Shown here in pieces: positions 20,751-30,511 of a stretch of 64,000 bases of DNA (position 1 is its first letter; each line of letters opens with the position of its first letter). Source of the DNA: Cladocopium goreaui (lineage: Eukaryota > Sar > Dinophyceae > Suessiales > Symbiodiniaceae). A program made the translations under genes and the position numbers. The stretch is taken from NCBI GenBank assembly GCA_947184155.2, contig CAMXCT020000815.1:29943-93942 (forward strand), written 5' to 3'. Below the pieces are notes generated by a model. That model searched no databases. It was not told the origin of the DNA and saw only the letters and a program-made list of their open reading frames with translations.

Positions 20751-21024
20751 ATTCGGTTTTGTCGCGCCACTTGGTTTCGCATTTGCAAACCATGGAAACG
20801 ATGCGCATTGACCAGGCGGTGGATCGGGTGATCAAGGCCGTGTTTGTCGAGGGTGAATCGTTTCAAGGTGGACTGGCCTTCACCTTGGAGCCAGCCGAAT
20901 ACGGCAGCAAGGATGATCCCAGCATCTATCAATGGACAGCAGGGCTCATTGGCACCCTTTCAGAGCCTTGGAATGATGTTGAAAGGGCGACTACATTGAC
21001 TGTAACAGATCCGACCACTGAAAG
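20751..21024 (+). CDS. long internal exon of the 19.0-22.3 kb gene
   Basis: Between tggacag (AG 20749-20750) and GT at 21025. 2+90 codons+2. Product includes HLVSHLQTMETMRIDQAVDR, VIKAVFVEGESFQGGLAFTL and GSKDDPSIYQWTAGLIGTLS. It is protein-like throughout with clean splice sites. No family recognised. Confidence 0.7.
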
Positions 21025-21363
21025 GTATACAGGATGTTAATGGATGTTGTTGAATCCTCAATTGAAACATATTTTGCTTAGTGTTTCTGCAGTGAGAGGC
21101 AACCGCTTTTGCATGAAAGGAACTTGTCCCGGACTTGTTGGTTGACAGAGCTGCCATTCCTCGGTTTCCGCATTCACCACTAACATCCACTCGCTCAAGT
21201 TTGAAAGTAAAGCGACAAGAAGAAGAGAAAGGATATGAACAAGTGATAACAAGCGCACAAAAAGATAACAACATATAACAACATATGAACAGAATATGAA
21301 CAATCTATGAACAGAATATGAACAAACTATGAACAGATTGTATATGAACACATTTGAAAACAG

Positions 21364-21475
21364 CATGCCGAGCCCGAGCTGCCAGGACACGGTCCAGCTT
21401 CAGCAGTCCTTTTCTGAGAAGTATCGCACCATGACCCTCGTGGCTTGCAACGCTCGATCCCTTGGTTTGGACCAC
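21364..21475 (+). CDS. internal exon of the 19.0-22.3 kb gene
   Basis: After aaacag (AG 21362-21363). Its first base completes the codon left at 21024 (ag + c, Ser). 37 codons: MPSPSCQDTVQLQQSFSEKY then RTMTLVACNARSLGLDH, ending in phase 0 at a GT donor (21476). This fits the phase-0 start of the exon at 22090. Confidence 0.6.
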
Positions 21476-22089
21476 GTGACAGGACGTTTGAACAGCTCCA
21501 GCAGCTGTTCACCGTTTGATGAAATCAATAAATGCTGAGAGTGGTCGTGAGCATTGTTAGTTTGTGAGTCTTCACCAGCATGACATTTCACACCGCTGAA
21601 CATGCCAACACCTGCACCACATATCCTCAAGACACACACACACACACACTGCAGACATACCAAAAAAGAGTGTTCGTCAGTCCATGTTTCTTCCAAGATA
21701 GTATAGTAGAGGATGGCTTGACGTGAAATAAATGATCCAATTGAAGAGTCGTGTCATTTTTTTGGTTGGAGGAATTTTGCAAGCAGATCATGACCTGCAT
21801 TTGCGCATCTTCTTGAAACTGAGCTGCAAACAGACAGTTTTCGGCGGCCCGAGCAGCACGAAATTCTTGGCGATCCGGTGCTCAGGAGCTTGATGCAGCC
21901 CATACTTCAGGACTCTGGAACTCCAGTGAGACTGGGCCCCTGGGCGGAGGGAATCAGCAGAGGGAAACGACAGGGAGCGATAATATCCCTATGCTGATAG
22001 TGTCACTTGGTAGTCTGGTGCCTGGCTGGAGATATGCTGATTGCTGCCGCAAGTTACAGCAATTTGTACTCCAGAGTTCATGAGTACAG

Positions 22090-22257
22090 GACATCCGTGT
22101 GGAGTACAACTTCGGCGAGGAAACTCTGGACGTTGAATTCGATGTTGATGAGGCAGCTGTCAACAAGCCATTGGTCGTGGCAGGATTCCACGTCGACGAT
22201 GAAGATGTTGCTCGGCACCAATTGATCTTTGATACTAGAGACATGTCCAAGTCATAA
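22090..22257 (+). CDS. C-terminal exon with stop
   Basis: After gtacag (AG 22088-22089), phase 0. Product: DIRVEYNFGEETLDVEFDVD, EAAVNKPLVVAGFHVDDEDV, ARHQLIFDTRDMSKS, then TAA 22255-22257. It is acidic. No domain is named with confidence. Confidence 0.7.
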   Translation, partial: DIRVEYNFGEETLDVEFDVDEAAVNKPLVVAGFHVDDEDVARHQLIFDTRDMSKS

Positions 22258-22647
22258 TTTGCAAAGCCAATTATTTCTTCGAGTGACCTCTCACAAACTG
22301 ACATCCTATTTGACATATATTCTGAGATTCTATCTGACTATTTTCATCCGGCATATATTTTGATTTTTTTCTGACAATCCTCATATTCTCATTCTGACAT
22401 TTTATTTGCTTTTCTATTTGACATATATTTGGCCATTTCACTTGACATTCTATCAGGCATAGTATCTGACATCTTTTCTGGCATAGTGTTCGGGTGCGGG
22501 CCCAGAGACCCTGCAAGCTGGCGATAGGCTTCAAGTCGAGGCCCAGAGAGTCAGCTGGCGTAACCTAAAATCTAGAGACCCTCTGGCAGGTGGGCAAACC
22601 ACAACAATTCTTGACAATTTTTAAGCCTAAACTGCTTGAAATCCCAG

Positions 22648-22823
22648 ACTCAGACTCTCGTGAGGAACTGACGCCTGCGGCGAGTGCTGGGGTTCAACTT
22701 GGAGACCAGCTGCTGATGGTCGAAGTCACGGAGCTAGACGGCAGGATGAAGAAGCTCAGCGAGAAGCTTTGTGAACTAAAACCAACTGAAACCGTCAAGC
22801 TATATGTGAAATCCTGGCCAATA
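22648..22823 (+). CDS. PDZ-like exon
   Basis: Between atcccag (AG 22646-22647) and a gtaacg donor at 22824. It encodes SAGVQLGDQLLMVEVTELDG then RMKKLSEKLCELKPTETVKL and YVKSWPI. This fits the second half of a PDZ domain: aGv..GD.L..v......g.....l......TV.L.v. It may belong to a gene downstream of the stop at 22257. Confidence 0.6.
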
Positions 22824-22914
22824 GTAACGTAATAGAATGTATACTTTTGACATATAATCATAATAATCAATATATATATATGTATATTATATGATGTAGA
22901 AATATATATATATA

Positions 22915-23012
22915 ATCACGAAAGCTAGCGTCAGCTAGCTGGAGTCTTCTTGCTTTAGCAAGTATTCCGGGGGCTGCTCAAGGACATCACGTGATTTTTC
23001 ACGCGAAAGGGG
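22915..23012. repeat. palindrome-rich direct repeat, left copy
   Basis: Contains three self-complementary motifs: agctagcgtcagctagct, cttgctttagcaag and atcacgtgat, then a poly-G/C run. A second copy at 23767-23863 keeps all but one mismatch in the first palindrome. The two copies flank the ATC array. They could be arms of a composite element or the product of a microsatellite-associated duplication. Confidence 0.75.
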
Positions 23013-23022
23013 GGGACCCCCC

Positions 23023-23232
23023 CCTCACCACCACCACCACCACCACACCACACACATCATCATCATCATCATCGTCATCATCATCATCATCATCATCATG
23101 ACATCATCATCATCATCATCATCATCATCGTCGTCGTCGTCCTCGTCATCGTCATCGTCATCATCATCATCATCATCATCGTCATCGTCCATCATCATCG
23201 TCATTCATCAATCATCATCGTCATCATCATCG

Positions 23233-23288
<56 letters not shown>

Positions 23289-23360
23289 GTCATCATCATC
23301 ACATCATCATCATCATCATCGTCATCATCATCATCATCATCATCATCATCGCCATCATCG

Positions 23361-23449
<89 letters not shown>

Positions 23450-23591
23450 GCCACCACCACCATCATCATCATCATCATCATCATCATCGTCATCATCATC
23501 GTCATCATCATCGTCATCGTCCTCGCCATCGTCCTCGTCATCGTCATCATCATCATCATCATCATCGTCCTCGTCATCGTCATCGTCATCG

Positions 23592-23622
<31 letters not shown>

Positions 23623-23638
23623 TCATTCATCATTCATC

Positions 23639-23669
<31 letters not shown>

Positions 23670-23735
23670 CATCATTCACCATTCACCATTCATCATTCCT
23701 CCTCATCATCATCATCATCATCATCGTTATTCAAT
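23023..23735. repeat. ATC/GTC trinucleotide array, about 0.7 kb
   Basis: Imperfect (atc)n with gtc, acc and cat(t)cat variants. Poly-Ser, poly-His and poly-Asp/Met frames on both strands are artefacts of the repeat. Confidence 0.97.
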
Positions 23736-23766
23736 TACAATTTATCATTATTGGCAATTATTGGCA

Positions 23767-23863
23767 TTATCACGAAAGCTAGCGTCAGCTCGCTAGAGTC
23801 TTCTTGCTTTAGCAAGTATTCCGGGGCTCCCCAAGGACATCACGTGATTTTTCACGCGTAAGG
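23767..23863. repeat. palindrome-rich direct repeat, right copy
   Basis: Same order as the left copy: agctagcgtcagctcgct (one arm altered), cttgctttagcaag, ggacatcacgtgattt, cacgcg, then a poly-C run. A short inverted echo (cgctagctttcgt) lies at about 24024. Confidence 0.75.
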
Positions 23864-24092
23864 CCCCCCCCCTGCCCCCTTCCCCATATATATCGTTGTT
23901 ATATATCATATATCATACATCATATATCATTGTTGCATCCTCGTTGGGACGAACAATGCCGCGACACGATGATGACAGTCCCTCCGCAACTCACCTCTTC
24001 CCTTCCTTCTTTCTCCTACCCCGCTAGCTTTCGTCATCCACCCCCGGCCTCAAGTTATATATATATAATACAAAAAACACAGATACCTGTAC

Positions 24093-24341
24093 ATGGTAAA
24101 GCACCTTTTTGACTCTGCCTTTAGAATTTTTCCGACTACTGAAGCAGTGTCCAACGCCTATTGCGAATGGATCATAGATCTCGGACATGTTGCAGACCGT
24201 TGGTCTGAGAGCCAAGAAAAAGAACCAAAGAGTGGGGTGCAGAATCAACTCTGCCATCGACCTTCCAGGCTTTTTGCAGCCTCATCCCAGCAATTTGAAC
24301 CTGCATATTCAACACCGGACCCAGAAGTTTGGTATATGTAG
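24093..24341 (+). CDS. possible exon, unsupported ends
   Basis: Open frame with a protein-like centre (EAVSNAYCEWIIDLGHVADR and WSESQEKEPKSGVQNQLC), but the boundaries are not obvious. Confidence 0.3.
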   Translation: MVKHLFDSAFRIFPTTEAVSNAYCEWIIDLGHVADRWSESQEKEPKSGVQNQLCHRPSRLFAASSQQFEPAYSTPDPEVWYM

Positions 24342-24462
24342 CATAATATAACACAATGTATATAACGTAAATGTTGTGTAAAGATGTGATGCAAGAGAAG
24401 TATGACATATTTCAACCAATCCCATGCATCAGATCGCATCAGGAAGATCACGAATTTCCAAG

Positions 24463-24602
24463 AGATGCGTCAACTCCTGGGCCTCAGCGACAGTGAAGCC
24501 ACAGCTGTGGCTATGACGCTGACCTTTGGGTCCCAGAGTCGCTGGAAGACCGAGGAGAGTAATGAGACAGTGAAGAAAGCCGTGCCTTGGGCCTTGCACT
24601 GA
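24463..24602 (+). CDS. exon, unknown soluble protein
   Basis: After tccaag (AG 24461-24462). Frame: MRQLLGLSDSEATAVAMTLT then FGSQSRWKTEESNETVKKAV, TGA at 24600-24602. It may splice out before the stop. Confidence 0.5.
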
Positions 24603-24768
24603 CAGTTGAGGGTGACTGAGGATGATCTGCAGATATCATGGAGCTATGCCTATGTTATCTACATATTTCTATGTGATATGCATTGATGTGATGTATGTTT
24701 GTTTGTCTGTCCGTTTGTATGCGTACACCTGTGGATATGAGCCAACACCCAGACACACGCACACACAG

Positions 24769-24834
24769 CTGCTCAGGTCGCGCAGGCTGAAAGCATCTCT
24801 GAGCTCCTGCCGACGTGGCAGGAGATCAAAGAAG
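24769..24834 (+). CDS. 66-bp exon
   Basis: Between cacacag (AG 24767-24768) and GT at 24835. Phase 1 in and out: AQVAQAESISELLPTWQEIK. Clean boundaries, helical product. Confidence 0.6.
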
Positions 24835-25390
24835 GTGCCAAGAGGTGCCCTGCCGCTGACAAAGCGCTGACAAATTAGTGCTGCGTTAGCTATTTTGGTA
24901 TATTTTGGTGGCCCGAAACATTTTTGCTCGGTCCTAAATTTGCAGTGTCGTGGCGGTGTGCTTGGATTCATGTGGGCAGTTGTGTCTTCATTGTGAGGAC
25001 AATGCCGTGTGCATATTATTATTCTCTGTCTTCAGATTTATGTGTTTGTGATAATCGTGGAAAATGACGCTGCCAAGTGTTTCATCAAAGGGATAGCGAA
25101 TAGACGCACTCCTGAGGCAAATGGATATGATGCCGTGTAAATGCGCACGGAGTTGAGTGGTGCAGTGCATGCCCATGTCCGTCCAGCATGCCACAAACCA
25201 TTGATTTCATGCGGATTTGAGGATATTCCAAGAGAATCATAGAAGGCAACCACACCAGGTAAACCGGAGGAAGTGAAGTCTTTTCGTCCACATTGCCTTA
25301 CTTTCCATTTACTTTTGCTTTCCGCATGCTTTCGTCACTAGAGTCCTCAGGTGTCTGGAGAGACGCGACTTTTCGAATCTGAGGGAAGCA

Positions 25391-25560
25391 GTGATGAGCC
25401 GGGCCTTCCTCTTCCGTGCCAAATGTGATCTCGTCCAAGCGTTGGTGACAGCAGGTTTTGCGTTGCACCATGATGTCTTCGTTTCGAAGGCGTGCATTCC
25501 CCGAAGAAAATCGGAATTTTCACATGGAATGAACATGAAATCCACAGAACATCACGCAAC
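25391..25560 (+). CDS. possible exon upstream of 25610
   Basis: Open frame with CDLVQALVTAGFALHHDVFV in continuous frame with the next exon, but no clear acceptor. It may be part of the same gene. Confidence 0.33.
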
Positions 25561-25609
25561 ACAATGTCTACCTTTGACGACATGGCCTGAAATTAGAACC
25601 ACATGCAAG

Positions 25610-25697
25610 GCGTTGCAGCTTCACAAACGCTTCGAGCCAGCAACGGACAGGGAGCTCCAGAACTACTTTGAAGGTTGGCGTGTCAAGAATGCGGAGG
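25610..25697 (+). CDS. exon of the 25.6-27.8 kb gene
   Basis: After atgcaag (AG 25608-25609), with a GT donor at 25698. Product: ALQLHKRFEPATDRELQNYF then EGWRVKNAE. Ends in phase 1 and joins 25984 (g + gt, Gly). A similar FWEHRVKNA segment occurs in the exon at 27173, perhaps an internal repeat. Confidence 0.6.
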
Positions 25698-25983
25698 GTG
25701 CATGATGCATGATGATAGGAAAATTCAAATTGGCACTAGGAGCCAGCAGTGCTGCAGGGATGTTATAGTGATGGTACCTCATGACGCCTAAACGCTACTA
25801 CGACATCTTCAGCCACAAACTTTTGGCTCACACCTGTCTGCGAATGTCCAAGCTTCTTGCAGAGAATTCATTCACACAGGATACGCAAAAACAGCTTCTT
25901 CTAGTATAAGGATGTGTGGAGGATAGAAATGAGAAGTGGCCGAAAGTGGAACTTGCCAGCAACATGCGTCCAATGGCTGAAAG

Positions 25984-26091
25984 GTCGGGACAACCTGCAG
26001 CTGCGTGATGAAATCCTGATCGCCCAACTAGATGTGCTCACAAATACTTGGCGCTCACTTCCCCAGATCATCAAGGAGGATGGGGGAGAAA
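25984..26091 (+). CDS. exon of the 25.6-27.8 kb gene
   Basis: After ctgaaag (AG 25982-25983), with a GT donor at 26092. Product: RDNLQLRDEILIAQLDVLTN then TWRSLPQIIKEDGGE. Phase-matched to 25697 and to 26313. Predicted helical. Confidence 0.6.
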
Positions 26092-26312
26092 GTTGATGAA
26101 TAGTTGGCATATGTTGGCATCACAGGCAGAATCGTATGCAATATTGAGAGGGATGAGAGGGTAATGGTTGGGCCGGTTGGGTGTGAGGTGTGATGATGCC
26201 CATGGATGCCCATGGATGCCCATGGTTTCTGGGAAATCGCCTCGTCTCCCCCAGAAAAAAGGACCCGCTTTGCCATCGGGCTGTGCGTCCTGGGCCGCGC
26301 AGGATGTTCCAG

Positions 26313-26446
26313 AGGTGCTGCGAAGCCTTTTCCGTCCTGAGGTAGAGATCGTTCTGATTCGTGAAGCCGTGAAGGCCAGGAGCCCCCATCATTGGAATCA
26401 TGCGCCCAGACTATCCACGGACCAGCTGAGCCTTGGGAAAGGATAG
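26313..26446 (+). CDS. exon of the 25.6-27.8 kb gene
   Basis: After gttccag (AG 26311-26312). Two bases complete the codon from 26091. Product: VLRSLFRPEVEIVLIREAVK then ARSPHHWNHAPRLSTDQLSL. Open to a TAG at 26444-26446. The true 3' splice site is not certain. Confidence 0.55.
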
Positions 26447-26587
26447 ATACATCGGTCCATGAATCATTCGGGAAACCTCAGTATGCACCTTGGGATTTGC
26501 TGAGCCGCATGACTTCATAGAATATGAATGCATCACAAGCATCATGAATGATATTCAATCTTCATAGATCAACGAAGATCAGCCTAG

Positions 26588-26748
26588 ATTCCAAGTCTAA
26601 AATGCCCAAGATCCTCCCAGATCGTTTGTGCCAGGCGTTGGAAGAGAAGTGGAGAATAGCCCGAGGAAGCAACTCCAAAGACGAAGACCAAAATTTGAAG
26701 ATGCCTGAGGAACTGGTTCGATTCTTCAAGTCACTCGCATTGGAAGCT
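26588..26748 (+). CDS. exon of the 25.6-27.8 kb gene
   Basis: After agcctag (AG 26586-26587), with a GT donor at 26749. Product: MPKILPDRLCQALEEKWRIA, RGSNSKDEDQNLKMPEELVR, FFKSLALEA. The frame stays open into the MITE that begins at 26800. Confidence 0.6.
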
Positions 26749-26799
26749 GTCAAGTCAGCTCATTTCGTGTTATTTCGATTCAATGAAGAACATCCCAAA

Positions 26800-26905
26800 T
26801 ACCCTCTGGCAATTTGTTACATAGCTATTGAACATGGCCATTTATAGTGAGTTTTCCCATTGAAAATGGTGATTTTCCATAGTTATGTTAGTTTACCAGA
26901 GGGTA
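26800..26905. mobile_element. MITE family A copy 1
   Basis: Ends TACCCTCTGGC and TTTACCAGAGGGTA are inverted repeats with TA at each end, consistent with a TA target duplication. The interior has ttttcccattg and aatggtgattttccatag. It lies in the intron between the exons at 26588 and 26955. Confidence 0.85.
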
Positions 26906-26954
26906 AGCGAAGCAGAAGCGTTGAACTGGAAACCTGCCCTTGTCATGGCTCCAG

Positions 26955-27102
26955 GTACATGCGCCCTGCCACTGATGAGTCCACTGGGCAACGGGAGCTC
27001 TCTATGGTGTGGATCATTAAAGCCTGGTCAGTGGAGAAGATGAGGCAGATCGTTGCCATGGAACATTTGCAAACATTGCGCACTGTGACATACGTGGCTG
27101 TG
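26955..27102 (+). CDS. exon of the 25.6-27.8 kb gene
   Basis: After gctccag (AG 26953-26954), with a GT donor at 27103. Product: YMRPATDESTGQRELSMVWI, IKAWSVEKMRQIVAMEHLQT, LRTVTYVAV. Ends in phase 0, matching the exon at 27173. Confidence 0.6.
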
Positions 27103-27172
27103 GTGTGGTGCGTAGGTCTTCAAAATTTCCAATCCCAAACGTGGCTGTGGTGTTTTGGCAAGGCAGAGAGAG

Positions 27173-27278
27173 GTGCAAAATGATGTGGCAGCAATAACTG
27201 GCATCTATGAAAATGCTGAAAGCTTCTGGGAGCATCGAGTCAAGAATGCTCATAAGCGAGCGGACACTTGCACTATTT
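27173..27278 (+). CDS. exon of the 25.6-27.8 kb gene
   Basis: After gagag (AG 27171-27172), phase 0. Product: VQNDVAAITGIYENAESFWE then HRVKNAHKRADTCTI. A GT donor at 27279 is likely, but the frame stays open further. Confidence 0.55.
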
Positions 27279-27461
27279 GTATATGCAGTCCCACAGTCGA
27301 TCCCTCTGTCCCCTCCGGACAGCGTATCCGAAGTGTTCTTTTGCGGGTCCTGCATTTCGCTCTGAAAATGCTCTTTCTAAAGAAATTTATTATAAGTTTA
27401 TTAACTATTATTAACTTATTGAATGACCATGAGATTAATTGAGATTCTCAGAATTTCTCAG

Positions 27462-27579
27462 ATGTCTGAGGAAGAGGCTCAAGAGTTGCTGGAGAGGGCA
27501 GTGCAAAAGGAGGTGATTCGTGTTGTGCTGTGCTCGTCCATCAGCGACCTGGAGAAGGTACAAGCGATGCTTTCAGAAA
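27462..27579 (+). CDS. helical exon
   Basis: After tttctcag (AG 27460-27461), with a GT donor at 27580. Product: MSEEEAQELLERAVQKEVIR then VVLCSSISDLEKVQAMLSE. Ends in phase 1 and joins 27691 in frame. Confidence 0.6.
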
Positions 27580-27690
27580 GTCTGATGCTCACGAAGGAAG
27601 AGGGCCAAATGGGTTTCTCTTTTTTTAGTGGTGGAACACCAGAAGAACTGGGAAATACTGGGAATGTCTCGTATTTCAGCAGATTTGTAG

Positions 27691-27768
27691 ATGGCATGTT
27701 GACAGATGAACCCTACTTATGCAGTCGGACTGGCACTATCGATCTTCCTCTTCTCACAAGACGCTTGG
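27691..27768 (+). CDS. exon following 27579
   Basis: After tttgtag (AG 27689-27690). Two bases complete the codon from 27579. Product: GMLTDEPYLCSRTGTIDLPL then LTRRL. A GT donor lies at 27769, or 4 bases later. Confidence 0.58.
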
Positions 27769-27965
27769 GTTCGTGTGTGAATGCGCGCTAGTTGCAATTG
27801 ATGTGTCCTGCTTTTCCAAATAATATGTCTTTTTCAGCACAAATCAAGCCCATCTCATTCCAAAGTGACAGGAGTATGCAAGCCGAATCATCAATTTCTG
27901 CCATGCCTTTTGACCAATGGCTTTAATCATCAGGATGAGATTTCCAATTCCAGCATTGCAAAGGG

Positions 27966-28211
27966 ATGGAGCTTCTACTAAGCTTACATGGAGCGTCCTA
28001 CATGTTCCCAGCTTCCCAGCAGGAGTTCTTTTTGAGGCATACTCAACCAAATGCTTTAGAGTGCACAGACCCTGGAGTTCGAAAAACATACGGGGGGAAA
28101 GAGGTCAAGAAGAGAACAACGAAGCCTCGAAGTATAAAGTATAAGACTAGCCACCAAAGAAGATTTGGAGAACAACTCAGATCTGAGCATCTCAGAGTAA
28201 TTCCTGCTTGA
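27966..28211 (+). CDS. possible basic exon
   Basis: Open frame with ASQQEFFLRHTQPNALECTD and a Lys-rich tail. An acceptor lies at 28018-28019 (cttcccag). The end is unclear. Confidence 0.32.
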   Translation: MELLLSLHGASYMFPASQQEFFLRHTQPNALECTDPGVRKTYGGKEVKKRTTKPRSIKYKTSHQRRFGEQLRSEHLRVIPA

Positions 28212-29025
28212 CATATTCCAGGACTGCAAGATAGGAGATTCCGAGAATGTTCCGAAGGGAAAGTGCTTGGTTTGGAGTCAGGCAGGGGCCGGGAGAGGAA
28301 CAAACGGATGCAATTGTTACTTGTAGGAATATATAGAGTATTCCTCCCAGTTGCTAATTGATTTCTTCTTGTAGACAACATGGCAATGTACATACTGGAC
28401 ACACAAACATACACAATCATACTCATTATGTGTGCGCGCATACACATACATGTTACATATTTATGTAATATGATATCTGACAATATATTATATATAATAT
28501 AAGAATACATGATAGCACAAATGACATAAGATATGTATACACATGCTAAATACATCTAAACCTGGACCTTCGATTGTTCCTTAAATTTATGCCTCCCCCC
28601 GATTTTGATACATTTCCTCTCACTTGGTACCTAGGGTCCTAGGGTCCTAAACTCTAAATCCAAGCCGAGGATTCAAATTCGAGCATTTTTTGGACATTTG
28701 CAGGCTGAACAATCAAACACAAGAAATTCGAGCGCTTTTTTGAATGCAAATTCGAGCGCAAATTATTCCACAAAACGAGTGCAAATATCCACAAACGAGC
28801 GCAAAAAAAATAGAAAGAGGGTCACTCTTCACGGGATCACATGGGTTGAGATCTTGATTCGAGCGTTTTTTTGAGTTTGAACTTTTTCTGGAATTTGTAT
28901 GAAATTGTAACCAAAAAATATCGTGGCCAAAATTTAAGTATCAATTGAAAGTCCAGGAATACATATACATTTTGATCTACGCATCAAACTCCAAGCCAAG
29001 CTAGAACCGGCAACGGCTACTTTCA
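28212..29025. other. AT-rich stretch with short repeats
   Basis: No supported exon. Holds tat/cat-rich low complexity at 28430-28550 and dispersed copies of attcgagcg/aacgagcgcaaa at 28670-28870. Confidence 0.45.
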
Positions 29026-29026
29026 G

Positions 29027-29162
29027 CTGGGGCTCACAGGGCATCGTGCGGGAGAAGTTCAAGCCCTTCGAGAGCTCAAAAGGAGCGCCAGATTTGGCAA
29101 GGATCCGCAGGGAGCTTCCCAGTCTTTACAACGGTCCCTCAGACAAAGAAGGGGCGGTTCGG
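29027..29162 (+). CDS. exon of the 29.0-30.5 kb gene
   Basis: Between ctttcag (AG 29025-29026) and GT at 29163. 45 codons: WGSQGIVREKFKPFESSKGA, PDLARIRRELPSLYNGPSDK, EGAVR. High-quality splice sites. Unknown family. Confidence 0.68.
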
Positions 29163-29417
29163 GTAAAATGTTTGATCCACAACGAACGCACAGCAAACTC
29201 GCACATACACACACGCACACATCATACACCCGATTTGTTTAGGCAGCAGCTGTATTGCAGCATGGTTTGCAGCAGATGGCGTGTGGCCAGTTTTACCACC
29301 CACCAGGTCTGGGGACAACTGACAACTAGCTGAAGATGCTGAAGCCTGACGGTCTAAATTGAATCCAGGCATTCCAGTGGTAACAGCAAGGTCAAGAGGC
29401 GTCCCAAACGTCCCAAG

Positions 29418-29528
29418 GCAAAGATGTTCGTTTGTTGTTCAGTGGCCTGGACTTTGACCGACAGCACGAAGAGTCGCAGCGAGCGCTGGATAGCCTGCAG
29501 AAGTACATTGCCATGGCAAAGACTGCAG
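29418..29528 (+). CDS. exon of the 29.0-30.5 kb gene
   Basis: Between tcccaag (AG 29416-29417) and GT at 29529. Product: KDVRLLFSGLDFDRQHEESQ then RALDSLQKYIAMAKTA. Ends in phase 1 and joins 29925 (g + gc, Gly). Helical. Confidence 0.7.
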
Positions 29529-29924
29529 GTGGACGCAGGGAAGCTAGGACACCATGGACACCATGGATTGAATTCCTAAGTGCATAGTGGCTGATAGTGG
29601 TAGTTGGAACAGAATGAAGTCGTAAAATTTGCCAAAGACAAAAAGGTCCAGCAGAGGGTAGCCGCTGCCTAGACTCAAGTGACAGGTGATTGTTAAGCAA
29701 CTTAGGGACCATCAGGGGACCATCCATTGCATCGACAGACAGCAGTGACTAGGGGATCTTGGGAAAACATGTGAAAGTTGGTTGTTGATTTGGGTTGGCC
29801 AGCGCCCATTTGCAGTAACAATAATTCTGTTCATTGGGTGGGAAACAACCAACGCAAGGCTCTTGTGAGAACCTGAGAAGCTACGTGTGTTTCTAGGCCA
29901 CCTGTTACTCTCACTCAACTGCAG

Positions 29925-29988
29925 GCGAAGCATTTCCAAGCATCAAGCAGATTGTGGACGACCTGTCGGATGCTGGGAAGATCTTTCG
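29925..29988 (+). CDS. exon of the 29.0-30.5 kb gene
   Basis: Between actgcag (AG 29923-29924) and GT at 29989. Product: EAFPSIKQIVDDLSDAGKIF. Phase-matched to 29528. Confidence 0.7.
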
Positions 29989-30145
29989 GTGCCTTTTTCC
30001 CTGTCTTTTGTTAGGGCGGCAACTTACTTTTCATGCTCGTAACCTGGATTTGCCACTGGTTTCGCGCGACTCAAATTCCTTGCGGTTCTTAAATCTCTTA
30101 AGTTAGACTCTTAAGCCTCCTGATTTCCTTGGGTGACTTGCTGCA

Positions 30146-30351
30146 ACGATATCAAATCTGCATGGACTCTGAAAGCTGAGGATGTACTGCATAAGAGCCA
30201 GCTGTTCAAGAAAGACCAGGAAGCCAAGCGTCCCGTGGTTCGCATTACCCAACCTGTCGTGGCCAAATCATTCAGGCTGAGTGCAAGCAACCTGTCACTT
30301 TGTGACAATACTGATGATTTGCTCCTGAAAGATCTGAAAGCTTTGATTTGA
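30146..30351 (+). CDS. exon of the 29.0-30.5 kb gene
   Basis: Protein-like frame: DIKSAWTLKAEDVLHKSQLF, KKDQEAKRPVVRITQPVVAK, LSASNLSLCDNTDDLLLKDL, to TGA at 30349-30351. A phase-0 acceptor at 30179-30180 is possible. The exact ends are unclear. Confidence 0.5.
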
Positions 30352-30359
30352 ATCCTCAG

Positions 30360-30511
30360 GTGATCACTCGTTTGCCGGTGACTTGTTGCAGCACGGTGTT
30401 GACTGGTTCGATTTCCGAGGCAAGCTGTTCCTCAAGGAACGGGAGCTGCAAGCGACCATGCAAGTGGCCGAACGGCGCTTGCAGCAGGTGGAGAAGGCGG
30501 ACCTAGGATGA
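30360..30511 (+). CDS. C-terminal exon with stop
   Basis: After tcctcag (AG 30358-30359). Product: DHSFAGDLLQHGVDWFDFRG, KLFLKERELQATMQVAERRL, QQVEKADLG, TGA 30509-30511. Ends in a short amphipathic coiled-coil-like helix. Confidence 0.68.

Noticed and set aside
22141-22770. Long minus-strand frames such as 2141-2770, 21954-22316 and 60197-60580
   Set aside because: They oppose + frames that have better splice borders or composition, and none shows consistent exon structure.
23098-23796. Poly-Ser/His and opposite-strand poly-Asp/Met proteins
   Set aside because: Direct translation of the ATC array; no splice sites or complex sequence.
28620-28665. Telomere-like ctagggtcctagggtcctaaa
   Set aside because: Two or three imperfect units only, not a TTTAGGG array.
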